Shown one piece after another: positions 11,701 through 24,399 of a DNA stretch of 64,000 nt (the first letter of the stretch is position 1; every line of letters begins with the position of its first letter). Position numbers and translations under genes: made by a program. The notes under the pieces are model-generated. The model had not been told where the DNA came from and did not search any database. It was given only the letters and a program-made list of their open reading frames with translations. This DNA comes from Aquilaria yunnanensis. Its lineage: Eukaryota > Streptophyta > Magnoliopsida > Malvales > Thymelaeaceae. The stretch is from the NCBI GenBank assembly GCA_039654915.1, contig CM077595.1:85291501-85355500 (forward strand), written 5' to 3'.

Positions 11701-13640
11701 CTCTTGCTCTTACTGTTCCAATTTGTTCTCTTTTTTACCACTACCTGCCTTATTATGTTGTGTAGGATACTGTGAACTCGATTGTCACAGATATGCTTCA
11801 GTGGCCACATAGGATTGTTGTTCCACTTGGTGTACCTTTTGATACAAGGTAATTCTGAAACTTTTATCCAATTAATATATTCCTTGACTATCCATTGGTT
11901 ATGTTTACATGGAATGTGTTAGCAGTATACCTTGTATACCTGATATCTTTGTTAACATTAAATTTCCTCATTTCTCTGGGAATTGGATGGCAATTTTAGT
12001 TGTGCAATATTGGTCTTTAGTTTTTCTGACCTTCCATTCTTGGTGGTTTTTACATGGAATTGCCTTATTTCTCCGGGAAACAGATATCTGTGTTAGTTTG
12101 TTGAGCATTGCCAGCATTGGTTTGATATCCCCTTTTTATCTCTTACCTTTCATTCTGCAATTGTGACAACATCGTTTGCTCCATGGGGAAGTTTGGTAAA
12201 CATGATGGTGTTGGCCTGATTGAAAGTGCTTTCTTATTATCCTGAATTACTGATATTACAAGGAGATGATGCACTTCATGCTTAAGGTTTTCATGTTAAG
12301 AGAATGGAGAAATGGAAAAAGTGATATGCTTTAGTTAACTGCTGCTGTTTGTAAAAACTTTTATCTGGTTTTCAATACAGTGACTTGGAGCTGAAGCCAC
12401 AGGGGAAGCTGACAGTGACAGTCGTCAAGGCCAATGATCTGAAGAACATGGAAATGATTGGAAAATCAGATCCTTACGTGGTAGTTTACATTCGACCACT
12501 GTTCAAGGTTAAAACAAAAGTCATCAACAACAACCTAAATCCTGTGTGGAATCAGAAATTTGATCTAATTGCAGAAGACAAAGAAACACAGTCGCTTATT
12601 ATTGAGGTGATGGGCTCTGACAGTCTCTCTGTTCCAAATTCTGATATCTTGCTACTTATCTCAGCTCCTGGCTTAATCTACTAATTTGAGCTGGCCTCCC
12701 AACCTCACTCCCTCTTATATGTTTGGGTACATGGATATAGCGAAAATGGTCAGAAAGGTAGTTTTGCTTGTTTTGTAGAACTTCATTCTTACCTGAGAAT
12801 AAATTGTTATACAGGTTTTCGATGAGGACATTGGGCAGGACAAGAGATTGGGAACAGCGAAATTGGCCTTGAATGAGCTACAAGCGGAATTGGAAAAAGA
12901 AATTAATTTGAGACTTTTACCCTCACTGGATACATTGAAAGTGAAGGATAAAAAGGACAGGGGAACCTGCACTCTTAAGGTAAATATTTACTTTGAGGAT
13001 TAATCATTACCTTATCATTGCTGGCCATGTGATGTGATGTCTTCGCTGGTATTATTGATATGGAAATTGTAAGGTGGTTATGGTTGCTGCTTTAGGTTTA
13101 CGACAATATGTTTCACTAACCATACCCACACCCCCTGGGCCCAAATTGGGGAAAAAAACACATTCACACAAGCACGCCCGCGCGAACACACACACACACA
13201 CAGAGGAAACAGAAACTCCAAAATTGACCCAAGTGCTTTTTGTGTCATTGCAAAGTAAACGAATTTCATTTTGGCGAATCCAGGTACTGTACCATGAATT
13301 CAGTAGAGAGGAGCAGAAGATTGCTCTGGAAGAAGAGAAAAGGATACTGGAAGAAAGAAAGAAACTGAAAGAGGCTGGAGTTATCGGAAGCACCATGGAT
13401 GCTCTTGATGGAGCAGCTGGGTTTGTGGGTAGTGGTTTAGGCGCGGGAGTAGAGCTGGTTGGCACTGGCGTGGGAGCAGGAGTCGGGATAGTTGGGAGTG
13501 GGTTTGGAGCTGTCAGCAGCGGCTTGACCAAGGCAGGGAAGTTCATGAGCAGGACCATCACAGGGCAATCCAGCAAACGGAGTGGCGCCTCAACGCCAGT
13601 GAACAGCATCCAAGAAAACGGTGGCGCAAAACCACTCTAA
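8713..13640 (+). CDS. NTMC2T4: SMP-C2 calcium/lipid-binding protein, Arabidopsis CLB (NTMC2T4) type
   Basis: Eleven exons, all with GT..AG junctions and consistent phase: 8713-8817, 9388-9489, 9841-9891, 10415-10535, 10724-10845, 10958-11056, 11583-11663, 11766-11848, 12381-12606, 12815-12979, 13284-13640. The product is 503 residues. Residues 1-22 are a hydrophobic N-terminal anchor. About 66-248 form an SMP (TULIP) lipid-transfer domain and about 258-375 a single C2 domain (GKSDPY at 282-287, NNLNPVWNQ at 305-313, DED at 333-335). A charged helix follows at 393-416, then a Gly-rich segment at 428-466 and a Ser/Thr tail. From recall, the sequence follows Arabidopsis CLB/NTMC2T4 (At3g61050) closely along its length, including the start MGLISG. 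Members of this plant extended-synaptotagmin family tether membranes at contact sites. Arabidopsis CLB is also reported to bind ceramide and the THAS1 promoter. E279 occupies the usual first Asp of Ca loop 1. The start ATG heads the anchor and fits homologues. Confidence 0.93.
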
Positions 13641-14574
13641 CTAAGCTATGCATGTGAATTCTGTCTTCAACAGTTTATATTCTTCTTATAGCTTTTACTT
13701 CCATTAGTCCTCGGTAATTGTTGTTCTAGACGTTTAGCTTGAAGATCGATCAGGTTGAAATATTGTTAGTTTCTACCGGAAATAGGATTTTTTTTTCAAA
13801 AAAAAAATCGCCATGCTGGATGTCTCCATGTGTATTGTTTGTAATAATCGTATAATGTAGATACGGATTTTACTTGTCTGGTAATTTATCACTGAATCAA
13901 ACTGGGATTGAGGTCGGGCTCGTAAGGGCCTAATGAAGCCCAAGATCATTGTAATTTGATGATTCAGGAACAGACAAGCATCTAGAAAATGTGAGGGGGA
14001 CTGAAGAGAGAGCCTGGTTTGGTTCTTTAGAAACGAGAGGCCCGAAATCCGAATCCGAACCAATGTGAGGGAGAGGGAATAAAATCATGTTCAGGTTCCG
14101 GGTAGCCAGGTAATTAAAGGTGTTGAGAGGAGAGAGAATAGAATGATGGAGGGCGCACGTTGTTTGAGACTTGAGAGAGGCAGAGGCTGGGGGAGGTGCT
14201 GGAATTGGAAGCAGGGGCTCACGGGTCCAGGTCAGAGTCGTCCACCACAAGACAACAAGCGTCCCCTGTTATCGGTAACCCTCCGGTATTGGATTTTTTC
14301 CCAACATTCTTCTATTAATTTAAGATAATACTTGGAACTCAGGAGTTTCTTTGTTTTTTTTTTTTAAGGAAAAGAAGATCATCAAATCTTGAATTGAAAA
14401 AGAGATGTGAATTTTGGATATAGATATAGTTTCATGTGGAACTTAAAGCCTGAGCTTGAATTGCCAGCCTTCATACACTAAGAAGTTGAACTCTATTGTT
14501 ATTCTCCAAAGTTGAATTCTTAATTTTAGGGTTAAGAAGGATGCACCTTAGTCATTCAATCTAAATTTAGAGTG

Positions 14575-14576
<2 letters not shown>
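13641..14576. other. 3' flank of the CLB-type gene, no further gene
   Basis: This stretch includes the probable 3' UTR, with AT-rich signals such as aataatcgtataatg near 13840. A purine-rich stretch at 13990-14250 follows. No coding region is supported; apparent open frames are short and lack family motifs. Confidence 0.4.

Positions 14577-14617
<41 letters not shown>
14577..14617. repeat. (AT)n microsatellite
   Basis: About 20 uninterrupted AT units. Confidence 0.95.
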
Positions 14618-14621
<4 letters not shown>

Positions 14622-15125
14622 CTACAACATCGTCTATGAAATTTTTTCTACCAATTGATGTGGGTGATTTTTATTTAATTGTTTAAATTTATGTGAGGCT
14701 AGTATATAATCCTACGCAAATATCAAACTGTCACTTCTATACAAATGTTTGTAAGTTTAGATTTATTTCTAAAAATATGAGTAAAATGGTTAATTTTGGT
14801 ACATCAAGTATTGATAATTAAAATTTTATTAAGTAAATTGTAGCATAAAATATTTTAATATACTTTTGGCATTTTTAATTAAAGTAGTAGTGTATTAATG
14901 TAAGTGGATTATTTTAGTAATAGGGAAGGGAAAGTGGGTGGGACTCACATGATCTCACCCGCTCTCGTCGTCCGTTTCTTCAACTCTCGTCTTGTGTTTT
15001 TCCCTCCGACCGCCCTTTCCTGTCTTCAGTCTGCTCTCCCGGAAGCAACAAACACCATCCAAGAGCCCTTCCGTTTTTCTCCTAATTTCCCTTTCATGCA
15101 CCTGTAGATTCCTTTTGCTATGCCT

Positions 15126-15188
15126 ACGCTTCCACCAAAAAGTCAAACAACCAGACCACGCTTCCACCAAAAAGTCAAACAACCAGAC
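15126..15188. repeat. Perfect 2-copy direct repeat, 32-bp period
   Basis: The segment beginning acgcttccaccaaaaagtca at 15126 is repeated exactly from 15158. The perfect identity suggests recent replication slippage. Confidence 0.9.
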
Positions 15189-15275
15189 GGGGCCCAGCTC
15201 AATGAACTTGAGTAATTTTATGTCTACATACAAGATAGATCGTTTTACACTGCTTTTAACGTATTATTCTGCATC

Positions 15276-15276
<1 letters not shown>

Positions 15277-15314
<38 letters not shown>
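15277..15314. repeat. (TA)n microsatellite
   Basis: About 19 TA units. Together with 14577 this makes two long AT tracts within 0.7 kb. Confidence 0.95.
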
Positions 15315-15316
<2 letters not shown>

Positions 15317-16469
15317 TTATTCATTTAAATTATTAATTTGATAAAACTTTATTCCTTTCTGAAATTTTACAAGCTAAAATTTTTTTTAAAATATTTTTAG
15401 GGTTATTTACAGTTACCTGAGTAACTTTAGTTGATATTATAATTACTCTCTAAGTTTTAAAATATACACTTTTCCCTTTGCTTTTTTTTATACTGCCAAT
15501 TAAACCGTATGATCTTCATGTTTAGCCATTTCAGTTTGTTTGTTATATTTTTACTTTAATAAACACTTAAAGCTATCATTTTTTTTTCTCTCTATAAACA
15601 CAATAATATTTTTAAATGTCAAATAATTATAAAAAAACCAGATATACAAAAGTACCGGAAGATAGCTATAATAAAATTTAAATTAATGTTTTAAAAGTTT
15701 TTTTCTAAACAATGTGAAAAATAGGGGAATGTGTATATTTTCTAACATCAGAGATATAATGCAATATCCACTAAAGTTCAGGAAAACTGCAATTAACCCT
15801 ATCTGCTAGATCTTGATGGTGGCAATCTATTTTGTAGAAGTAGTCTTTAAATACTCATAAACCTTACTTTATTTAATGAAATTCTGATCTTTTTATCCCA
15901 AACAAAGTAAATTTAAGATATTTTGAAAATAGTAACTTTCCTATTTTTTAATTTAACCAACCTAAAAAAAATAAAAAAATTAGCTTTTTACAACAAAAAA
16001 AGTTATAAAATTACTTTTTAAATTTCTTAAAGTGTAAGATTTAAATAAATTGATCATTTTGACAAATAAACACTTTATATAAGAATGGTATACAATAATA
16101 CATTAAAATTAATGTAAAATGAATTGAAGTATAATGAAATATTTTCAAATTAATGTGATTATCCATGATTCCGACGAAAAATTATTTGCATGAAAATAAA
16201 AATTCCAAATATATACTCTCTAACCCCAATGCCTCACTTATTTTTCATTGTTTTGTGACTTTTGTCCGAGTTTATAATTTCATATTTCATCGATCGTTTC
16301 TAGTATTAACACTAAATTATTAGTTTCATAAAAAATAGTAAATAATTAGTTAGCACTTAAAAAATCAAATTGTTATTGGATAAGTCAAATATACTCCCTA
16401 CCACTATATCTATGTAAATTTACAATTTAATGCTATCATTAATAGTATAAAATAAATGTGAACACATTG
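15315..16469. other. AT-rich intergenic sequence, nothing recognised
   Basis: No open frame or repeat I can support. Confidence 0.4.
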
Positions 16470-17110
16470 AATTTCATGTCCCTCAAACTCGAGACATGTA
16501 CAAGTTACATACTAGATATGTACAAACTTGATGTACGAAAAAAGTGAGGGATATATACAAAAAATGTGTGACATATGTATAAGATATGTTGCTGATATAT
16601 TTAATAATATGTATGATTTTGACCTCTTATAAAAAATTAAGTGTAAACAAGTCAAATCCCACTTCTCATCAAAATTTGAGATATATATAAATTGGGTAGC
16701 GGAAATGTATGAAACTTGGTGCATAAAGCAAGTCCTAGATATGTATAAAACATGTAACACATAAGTCCAAATGAGATCATATATATATTACAAATATATT
16801 CAATTGTATGTACGCGATTTATATTCTAGTAAATGAAATGAAAATTAGGTTAAAAATTCAATTAATAGTAATACAATAGTGATATGTATAAATTAGATGT
16901 TAGATATATTGGAACTTAATATACAAATAAGGTTAGAGATATGTACGAATCAAATAACTGATATGTATATCTGTTATGATAGATTTGTATAAATTATGTG
17001 AGACATGTGTATAAATAAAATTATGATAATTGTAATTAATTTGCATGAAACTTGATGCATAAAGAAAATGATAGATATGTACAAACCAGGTAACACATAT
17101 GTACATATTA
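16470..17110. repeat. Degenerate short-repeat field (gatatgtacaaa-type)
   Basis: Variants of agatatgtacaaactt, gacatatgtataa and gtaacacatatgta recur about a dozen times at irregular spacing of 40-60 bases. It looks like a decayed tandem array. Apparent minus-strand open frames across it are repetitive Tyr/Ile/His-rich translations of the repeat and not genes. Confidence 0.5.
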
Positions 17111-17699
17111 GATAGTTTAACTGTTACTGATATATTATTTTCATTTATAAATAATTTTATTACTTCTTCCACATTATTTTCTTCATTTTGTACCTATGAA
17201 TATGAATTTTTGCTTAAAAATAAAAGTTGGGGAAAAATTAGTTAAAAGGAGAAACAATGAGAGCTAAAACCAAATAAGCCCAAAAAAATCTAGAAACATG
17301 TCACATTGGTTTCTCACCATTGCGACATTTCTTTGATTTGGGATTATTAAAGTTGCAACCTTCTGGCCATGAAGAAATCATCAATCCCATCGATCACAGA
17401 AATGTCCTTTGTCTTATTCATCAGCAGGTTGACGTCAATGAAGTTCAAGCTCTCTCTATGGGTCATTGAGTTGAAGACAAACGAGATTGGTGACAAGTGG
17501 CAAGAAGAACAGTAGTGAACCATGAGTGGCAAGCAATGTGATTGGATAAGGACCCATCATCTTCACTTAATTATGAGTGTATCAAGGCTTTCTACCCTCC
17601 TAGTGTCATCATGGTCAAGAGGGAAGTGAACCACTAGTAACCCATTTTCTTATAGCTATGAGCAAAGGCAGTGGACTACTATGCGGTGATCTTCGACTT

Positions 17700-18275
17700 T
17701 TTGGAGAGTGAGTCGTACTACTGAGTGAGGGGGAAAATGAATTAGTATAGAAAGGATATGAGAGGAACTTGATTTTTTTTAATAGGATAAATTTGTCTTT
17801 TTGCCCATAGACACACTAAACTAAGACATAAATGAAGAAGGCACACTATTATTTTTAAATAAATTATCATTCCAAGACATATCGGCCTAGATTATCCTCA
17901 AGCTCTATAAGAGAATAATTACATCCTACATCATTCTACTCATTTACTAATTTGAGGGCCATATTGGCCTAGATTTTTTAATCTTTAAGCTATGTAAGAC
18001 TCTTTAGATAATGAGTCGCACTGATGAGTGAAGGGGAAAATGAATTGGTAGAGAAAGAATATAAAAGGAATTTGATTTTTTTTTTTTAACTGGATAAATT
18101 TGTCTTTATGCCCATAAGCACACTAAACTAAAATGTAAATGAGGAAGGCACACTGTTATTTTTAAATAAATTATCATTCCAAGACATATCGGCCTAGATT
18201 ATCCTCAAGCTCTATAAGACAATAATTACATCTTACACCATTCTACTCATTTTATAATCCGAGAGCCATATTGAG
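17700..18275. repeat. Tandem duplication, period 303 bp, two copies
   Basis: The sequence from about 17700 (gagtgagtcgtactactgag) recurs from about 18003 (atgagtcgcactgatgagtg). The shared 60-base core around attatcattccaagacatat, then cggcctagattatcctcaag, is almost identical. The offset, measured at aggaacttg (17763) versus aggaatttg (18066), is 303. No coding content. Confidence 0.8.
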
Positions 18276-18284
18276 TGTCTTGAA

Positions 18285-21200
18285 GATGAGTAGCTATACA
18301 ATGAACCCGATCTACATGCAACATCTATACTTTTACAGTATTTACAAAACTGCCACCATGCCTTTAATAGGACAAATAAAGAAATGAACACCAACCATAC
18401 AAAGACAATCACAGCATTTTAAACAACATTGATAGATGTCAATTTGTTTAGTCAAAAGTGTTGACTTTTTAGCCTTTTTAGCTTCTTTTTCTATATTATC
18501 ACACCGCATTTTCTATCATTTCTCACTTTAGACTTTCATTTTGTAGGTTAGAGAAAGGAACTGAAGCATTGAATCAGATCGAAAGCGAACAGAGTAAAAA
18601 ATGAAAAGTTCGAACAAATAGTTTATTGGGGCTGTGGCCCCAAGTGGTATTGCAGTGCCACAGTTCAAAGGTTTTGGAAGCTAAGGTCGCGTCCTGGGCG
18701 CCACAAGCCTAATGCCCATCAAGCTGTGGGCGCTCCAGTGCCAGAGAACCTTTTTGGGCGCTTTAGCACTCCTGTGTCCAGGTTTTGTGGTTCCCTACCT
18801 TTTATTTTGAACTTTGGCTTGCTATTGGTGGGGAGATTCTATCCTTTTGATGGTAGGTAAAGAAGATAGAGATTTTCTCTTAGAAAAATCTAAAACTCTG
18901 GGACCCTCTCTTCTTCCTCAAGCTTAAGCTAAGTTTTCATTGTCACATATGTTGCATGTTTCTTTCACTTTCTTGTGGAGCACTATTGGGCATTACTTGG
19001 AGAAGACTTGAAGTACTTAAAAACATATAGAAGCTTAAGGAATTAGGCATTTATAAGCTTTGGGTTCTTTCTTTCCTTCATTCTTTTTCTATTGAACATG
19101 AATGCTCTTTATTTCATTTCCATGGTTATATTTAGTTTAGTTATGGAGTAGTCTTTTTTAGTACTTTCTATGGATGTAGCTACTTGGATTGGTTATGTTG
19201 GATGAATTTATGGTTATGTGATATTGGTTTTCTATTAAATGTTTGTTTATTCTTCTCTTGAGCTTATTGTTGTGTTAGTTAATTAATGGCCACAATTAAT
19301 TGCACTATAAATTGCTTCTAAACTCTTGGAAAAGATTAGAAGCTATTGGACCTAGGAGAATAGTTTAATGGCTATGGGTTTACTGGGAAATTAGTTTAAG
19401 TCATTAGGTAAAGGTAAATCGAGCGTTAATGCCTCTTCGTAAGCTTGTAATCAGATGAAAATCTTTATTAAGTTTAGGTTAGAAAGATTAGTTCTTTCAC
19501 TTGGAAAAGTAAGAATTCAATTGAGTAACTTTACCAACAAGCATTGAAAACTAACTCACTCACTTGGATTCATCATTTAATCAAGACAAGTAGTGAACCC
19601 ATAAGAAGTGTGCTTTAGTAACTCGATAAAGTCCACAAATTTACTTTGTAATATTGCATCTTAGGTTAGTAGCATTTCATTTGCTAAGTTTAGTTACTTG
19701 TTTGTCTTACATAATCTTTATTTAATTTTGATTGTTTAGCTAAAATTAACTTAAAGTAGTGATACTTGGCAAGTAAATCAATCAATCTTTGTGTGAATGA
19801 TACTCTTTCTCACCCAACTTCATTGTCTAACGTGCACTTACGGTTAGGGTAAAAATCACACAACAAACATATCTTACGAAATGAATATCATTACATCGAA
19901 CAACACCTTTCTATATAAATAATACCACATTATACTAAGCTAAACACTAATTTGTACCTCAACATTTTCAAACTACAAACACGTTATTACAGTCAAATTA
20001 TCTACAGTATGTTATAGAGCAGCACGTTTTACTACATAATTAACATATTAAAGAATATCATATTTGTATGAATAAAACAACACATTTTACTTAATGGAAC
20101 ATTATTTACTAATAGTAAAAAAAGTTGTAATTTGTTGTTCCATTTAGTAAAATGTTCCATTTTATTTTCATAGGATGTGCTGTTTAAGCACAATGACATT
20201 TATATAAATAATATGAAAGTGAGATGTATGTAAATAATGTAAATATTATTCATAAATAGTATTGTTCGATTCAGACAAATGTATTGTTTTGTAATATACT
20301 ATTCATTTTGTAAGATGTATTGTTCATAAATAATGTTATTTGTTTAGTAAAAAAATGCTGTTTGATTCTTACAATTTTGGTTTTATGCAAAATATTGCTA
20401 ATTTTGAGAGAAATGCTATTCGTAAATAATATTGTTTGATTCATTAAAAAATATTATTCCCTTCAGACAAATGTGTTGTTCTATAAGATGTTATTCTCTC
20501 TAGAAAAATGTATTGTTTAAGACGCAGTGGCAGTTTCATAAATAATATTTTTTGATTCATTAAGAAATGTTGTCCCCTTCAGACAAATGTGCTATTTTGT
20601 GAAGTGTTGTTCCCTTTAAATAAATGTGTTATTCAAGCCATGATGGTAATTTTATAAATGTCCATGCTAAAATACACCTGGCCCATGCACTAGTTCTTAC
20701 TTTCGTGATATTTATGAAACTGCTACCGAGCCTTGAACAACACATTTATCTGAAGAGAACAATACTTTATAAACACATCAATTTTGTCAGATTCAAAGAA
20801 TATTATTTAAGAACACTATTTTCTCTAAAATTAATAATATTTTATAGTATACCACATTTGTAATAATGGAACAATAGAGGATGTTGTATTCTATTGGCTT
20901 CTTCGGTTATGAGGTCAATGGCGAGTCCAAGGTAAGTGTGAATCATCACCATAGCAATATATTCGATAAAAAGGAGATTAAAGGAGATGATGCTACGATA
21001 GAGGCAACCTTAGCTGTGGATGTTGCTATCGGTAAGAGTTGACTGAAAGAGTACGTCGATAGTAGTGTCAAATGACTCAACTTTTATTTAACATCAAATA
21101 TATTTTTATTCCGTAGTGTTGTTCCGTTCAGTAATAAGTAATATGCAATTTATACAAATGTGTTATTCTATAATATCTTATTCATCTCGTAAGATATGCT

Positions 21201-22255
21201 GTTTATAATAAGTGTTGTTCCGTTCAATAATAAGTGTTGTTCAGTATAGTAATAAGTGTTATTCCATTCATGCAAATGTGTTATTCATTTCGTAAGATGT
21301 GATGGTCATAATAAGTGTTGTTTCATTCAGTAATAAATGTTATTTCATTCATTAATAAATGTTGTTTCATTCATACAAATGTGCTGTTTTATAATATATT
21401 GTTCATTTCATAAAAAATGTTGTTCATAATAAGTATTGTTTCGTTTAGTAATAAGTGTTGTTCTGTTCAGTAATAAGTATTGTTCCTTTTAGTAATAAGT
21501 GTTGTTTCATTCATATAAATGTGCTATTTTATAAAAAGTTATTCATTTTATAAGAAGTGTTATTCGTAATAAATGTTGTTTCATTCAGTAATAAGTGTTA
21601 TTCCATTCAGTAATAAGTATTGTTTCATTTATGCAAATATATTGTTCTGTAATATGTCGTTCATTTTGTAAGATATGCTATTTGTAATAAATGTTGTTCC
21701 ATTCAGTAATGAGTGCTGCTCCGTTCAATAATAAGTGTTATTCTATTTAGACAAATGTGCTATTTTGTAATATGTTGTTCATTTTCATAACATGTGCTGT
21801 TGGTAATAAATGTTGTTTTATATAAATGTTGTTCCTTTTAATAAGAAGTATTGTTCCTTTTAGTAATAAGTATTATTTCTTTCAGTAAAAAGTATTTAGT
21901 TTAGTATAATGTGGTGTTCTTTCTACAAGAAAGTATTGCTCGACGTAGTAGTGTTCAGTTTATAAAATATGTTTTTCAAGACATAGTGACCATCTTGTAA
22001 TAGTGCGTTTGCAGTTGGAAAACATCGAGGTTCAAATTAATGTTTAGTTTAGTATAATATGGTGTTCTATCTATAAGAAGATGCTATTCGGCATAGTGGT
22101 GTTCATTTCATAAAGTATGCTGTTCAAGATGCAATGACCTTCTTGTATGGGTGGTGTCCATTTCTCTATTTGTTCTATTTAAAATGCAGTGACAATTTTG
22201 TAAATACTGTGAACGTATGAGTGTAGTGCATGTCATCATATAGCTACTCTTTTAT
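18285..22255. mobile_element. Large inverted-repeat (foldback-like) element with internal tandem repeats
   Basis: The left arm (18285-18429 plus 19871-19975 after removal of an insertion) pairs with the reverse complement of 22255-21900. Shared stretches include gagtagctata, cagtatttacaaaa and acaaat.gagaaatg.acacc, and in the inner arm accacattatactaagctaa against the reverse complement of about 22030-22055. The body (about 20100-20640 and 21100-21880) consists of a roughly 100-140-bp tandem unit built from ttcattttgtaagatgtgct, gttcataataagtgttgtt and nested attcagtaataagtgttgtt. A non-repetitive core of about 200 bases lies at 20880-21080. Blocks change orientation near 20130 and 20720. 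No protein is encoded. Confidence 0.6.
18430..19865. mobile_element. LTR-like insertion (probable solo LTR), TG..CA with 5-bp TSD aacat
   Basis: The segment starts tgatagatgtcaatttg and ends ...aaaatcacacaaca. It is flanked on both sides by aacat (18425-18429 and 19866-19870). Removing it restores an inverted-repeat arm whose partner at 22.1 kb is uninterrupted: attttaaacaacat then atcttacgaaatga, versus the partner read as atcttgaacagcat then actttatgaaatga. Its length of 1436 bp, TG..CA ends and 5-bp duplication fit a solo LTR of a Ty3-gypsy type element. The superfamily assignment is inference. Confidence 0.75.
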
Positions 22256-23812
22256 AAATATAAAGAAAGTATGAATGTAGCATGTAATCCGGGGAGCATT
22301 TTATCCTTATGCTTTAAAGATTATTCACAAGTTATAGCTAGCTAGATAAAATATGCCCAGAGGATGCACGGCCGCAAGGCAAGTCAAATCACTTATCATA
22401 ATTTTTTACAATTATTTTATTCTAATACTACATATGAAGTTTCTTTTCTCAACACAATTATGCTTTAAAATAGCAATGGGGATTTTCTAGAAGTTTAAAG
22501 ATGCACATTTATGGAGTGATCTATTTAGCTTCTTTGGATGGTATTCATTTCTTCCTCTTGGATATGTATATTGTTGAGCAAGTTTCTGGAATAAGTATGA
22601 GACTATGACCAACAATGGTATCTTGCTTTCGAGTAATTAAAACTATTTAAAGAAACCTAGCAGCCATTTCCCCCTCAATTCTTCTATTTTCTCTACATTG
22701 CCTTCCTTCTCTTTTCTTTGTGTCTTTGGTCGGGTATGGATTCTAATCCAAGTCTAGTCGTTGATTTACTATTTTTTTCCACTTGATGAACTATCTATCA
22801 TATCTTTTTTCATTGTTTCTTCTTCTTCCTTATAGTTCACAAAACCCATTTATCACCATTAATAGAAATATTGTCTAGTTCTTCAGACACTCTATGGGGA
22901 AAAAAGTTGGGTGATCTATTTTCGGTGTTAGGGAGTCAAGTGGAGGACGGAGACTGAAAAATGGTGGACATCAATGAAGCGTTTTCAAATAATTGATTGG
23001 GTGATTATGTTAGATTTTTTTTATTGATTCATTTTATTAGATTTTATACTAGTTGATATACTGTTATGGGTTGATCCAATTTTTATTTGATCGATTTTTA
23101 TATTGTTCATTTTCATTATCTTGTCAAACTCTATTTAGGTTTTGTTTTAGTTATTCATGAGTTATTTATTCTAGATTTATTTTAATTTACATGAAAGGTT
23201 CGGCTTGATACGATTTTCTTTCTTTTAGTTGGTATCGTAAGAATGGGCAGACTTTTTAATAGCTAGTTTTATGTCTCTGCTGTTTCTTAAAAAATTATGC
23301 AAGGGCGGAGTTAGAAAATTATCTTAGCAAAGGCAAGAAAAATTAATTTTATACATTTTATAATGAGTGGAGTCATCATCTAAAATTTTATGGGGGTCAT
23401 AATTAATATTTTCTAAAAAAATATATCATTTACATAGATTTCTTAAAATTTAGTGGTGGCAAACACCATTGATTTGTACATGTCTCCACCATTAGATTTA
23501 TCATGTTATTGGATTGTAAAATGTCGTTTTATTCACTGTTGATATGAATGAATTATTTTTTATTAAAAAAATTAAAATTATTTTTACCAAAAATAATAAA
23601 AAGATTTTTAAAAAGGAACAAAATACTAAAATTAACTAAAATGGTAGGTCAATTTATGTAATGCATCAGTTGAGACGTGAATGCTTCAAACTTCAAAGTA
23701 TTGTACATATTTCAACATAACAATATTCCCGAACCAGCAGCAGCCACAAATTAAGTGTTGAGAACTTGGGATTGGTCTATCCCATTACGATGGAACACAA
23801 CTCTTTTTGTCA

Positions 23813-23848
<36 letters not shown>

Positions 23849-24399
23849 ATGGGCGACTCTAAAATTGAAATCCGTCAAAATTAACGAGTTCATAAAAGGA
23901 TCTACACTAGTTATTTAGATAAGGACGAAAGCAGTCAAAATATATTTATCAAATATAAATGTAAGTTGACCTAAGCTTGAGGTGACAAAAATGCAAACGC
24001 ATATACTACTTTCTCTCTCTCTCTCCAAAATTATTTATCGACCAAAAACAGTACATGATTTAAGGAAGTTATAATAAATACAATTTGTTTTTTGGTTAAG
24101 ATGGGCATTGTACCAATATTACCTTATCCTTTAATATCATGGTATTTTGATGATTCAACTTTTTCAAGATACTAAATTAATGATATAATGATAAAAAAAT
24201 ACTAAATTTGGATATCAAAATTAGGACATCCAAAAAATAGAAATCTAAACGGATGAAATATAATAATATAGGTCCTTATCGGTTTGGCTAAATGGTTTGG
24301 ACACCGGTATATCTCCATGTCCTTCCTGGTTTAAGGCATGCGGCAAACACCCCTATTAATTGATACCTGTTTAACATTGTAAACGTTTCTAGTACAAAA
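22256..24399. other. Intergenic, repeat-derived; (AAT)n microsatellite within
   Basis: No gene was recognised. A run of AAT units lies at 23813-23850. The AT-rich stretch 23300-23480 has the look of an old transposon end (gggcggagttag ...), which I cannot name. Confidence 0.4.
23813..23850. repeat. (AAT)n microsatellite
   Basis: About nine AAT units followed by two AAAT units. Confidence 0.9.

Noticed and set aside
13052..13609. Open frames of about 185 codons on both strands around the last CLB exon
   Set aside because: The plus one runs through the intron before exon 11 and the minus one is antisense; only 13284-13640 is exon.
14143..14328. Small Gly/Arg-rich open frame downstream of the CLB gene
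   Set aside because: Purine-rich low-complexity DNA without any family signature.
16512..17172. Two minus-strand Tyr/Ile/His-rich open frames
   Set aside because: They are translations of the gatatgtacaa repeat field.
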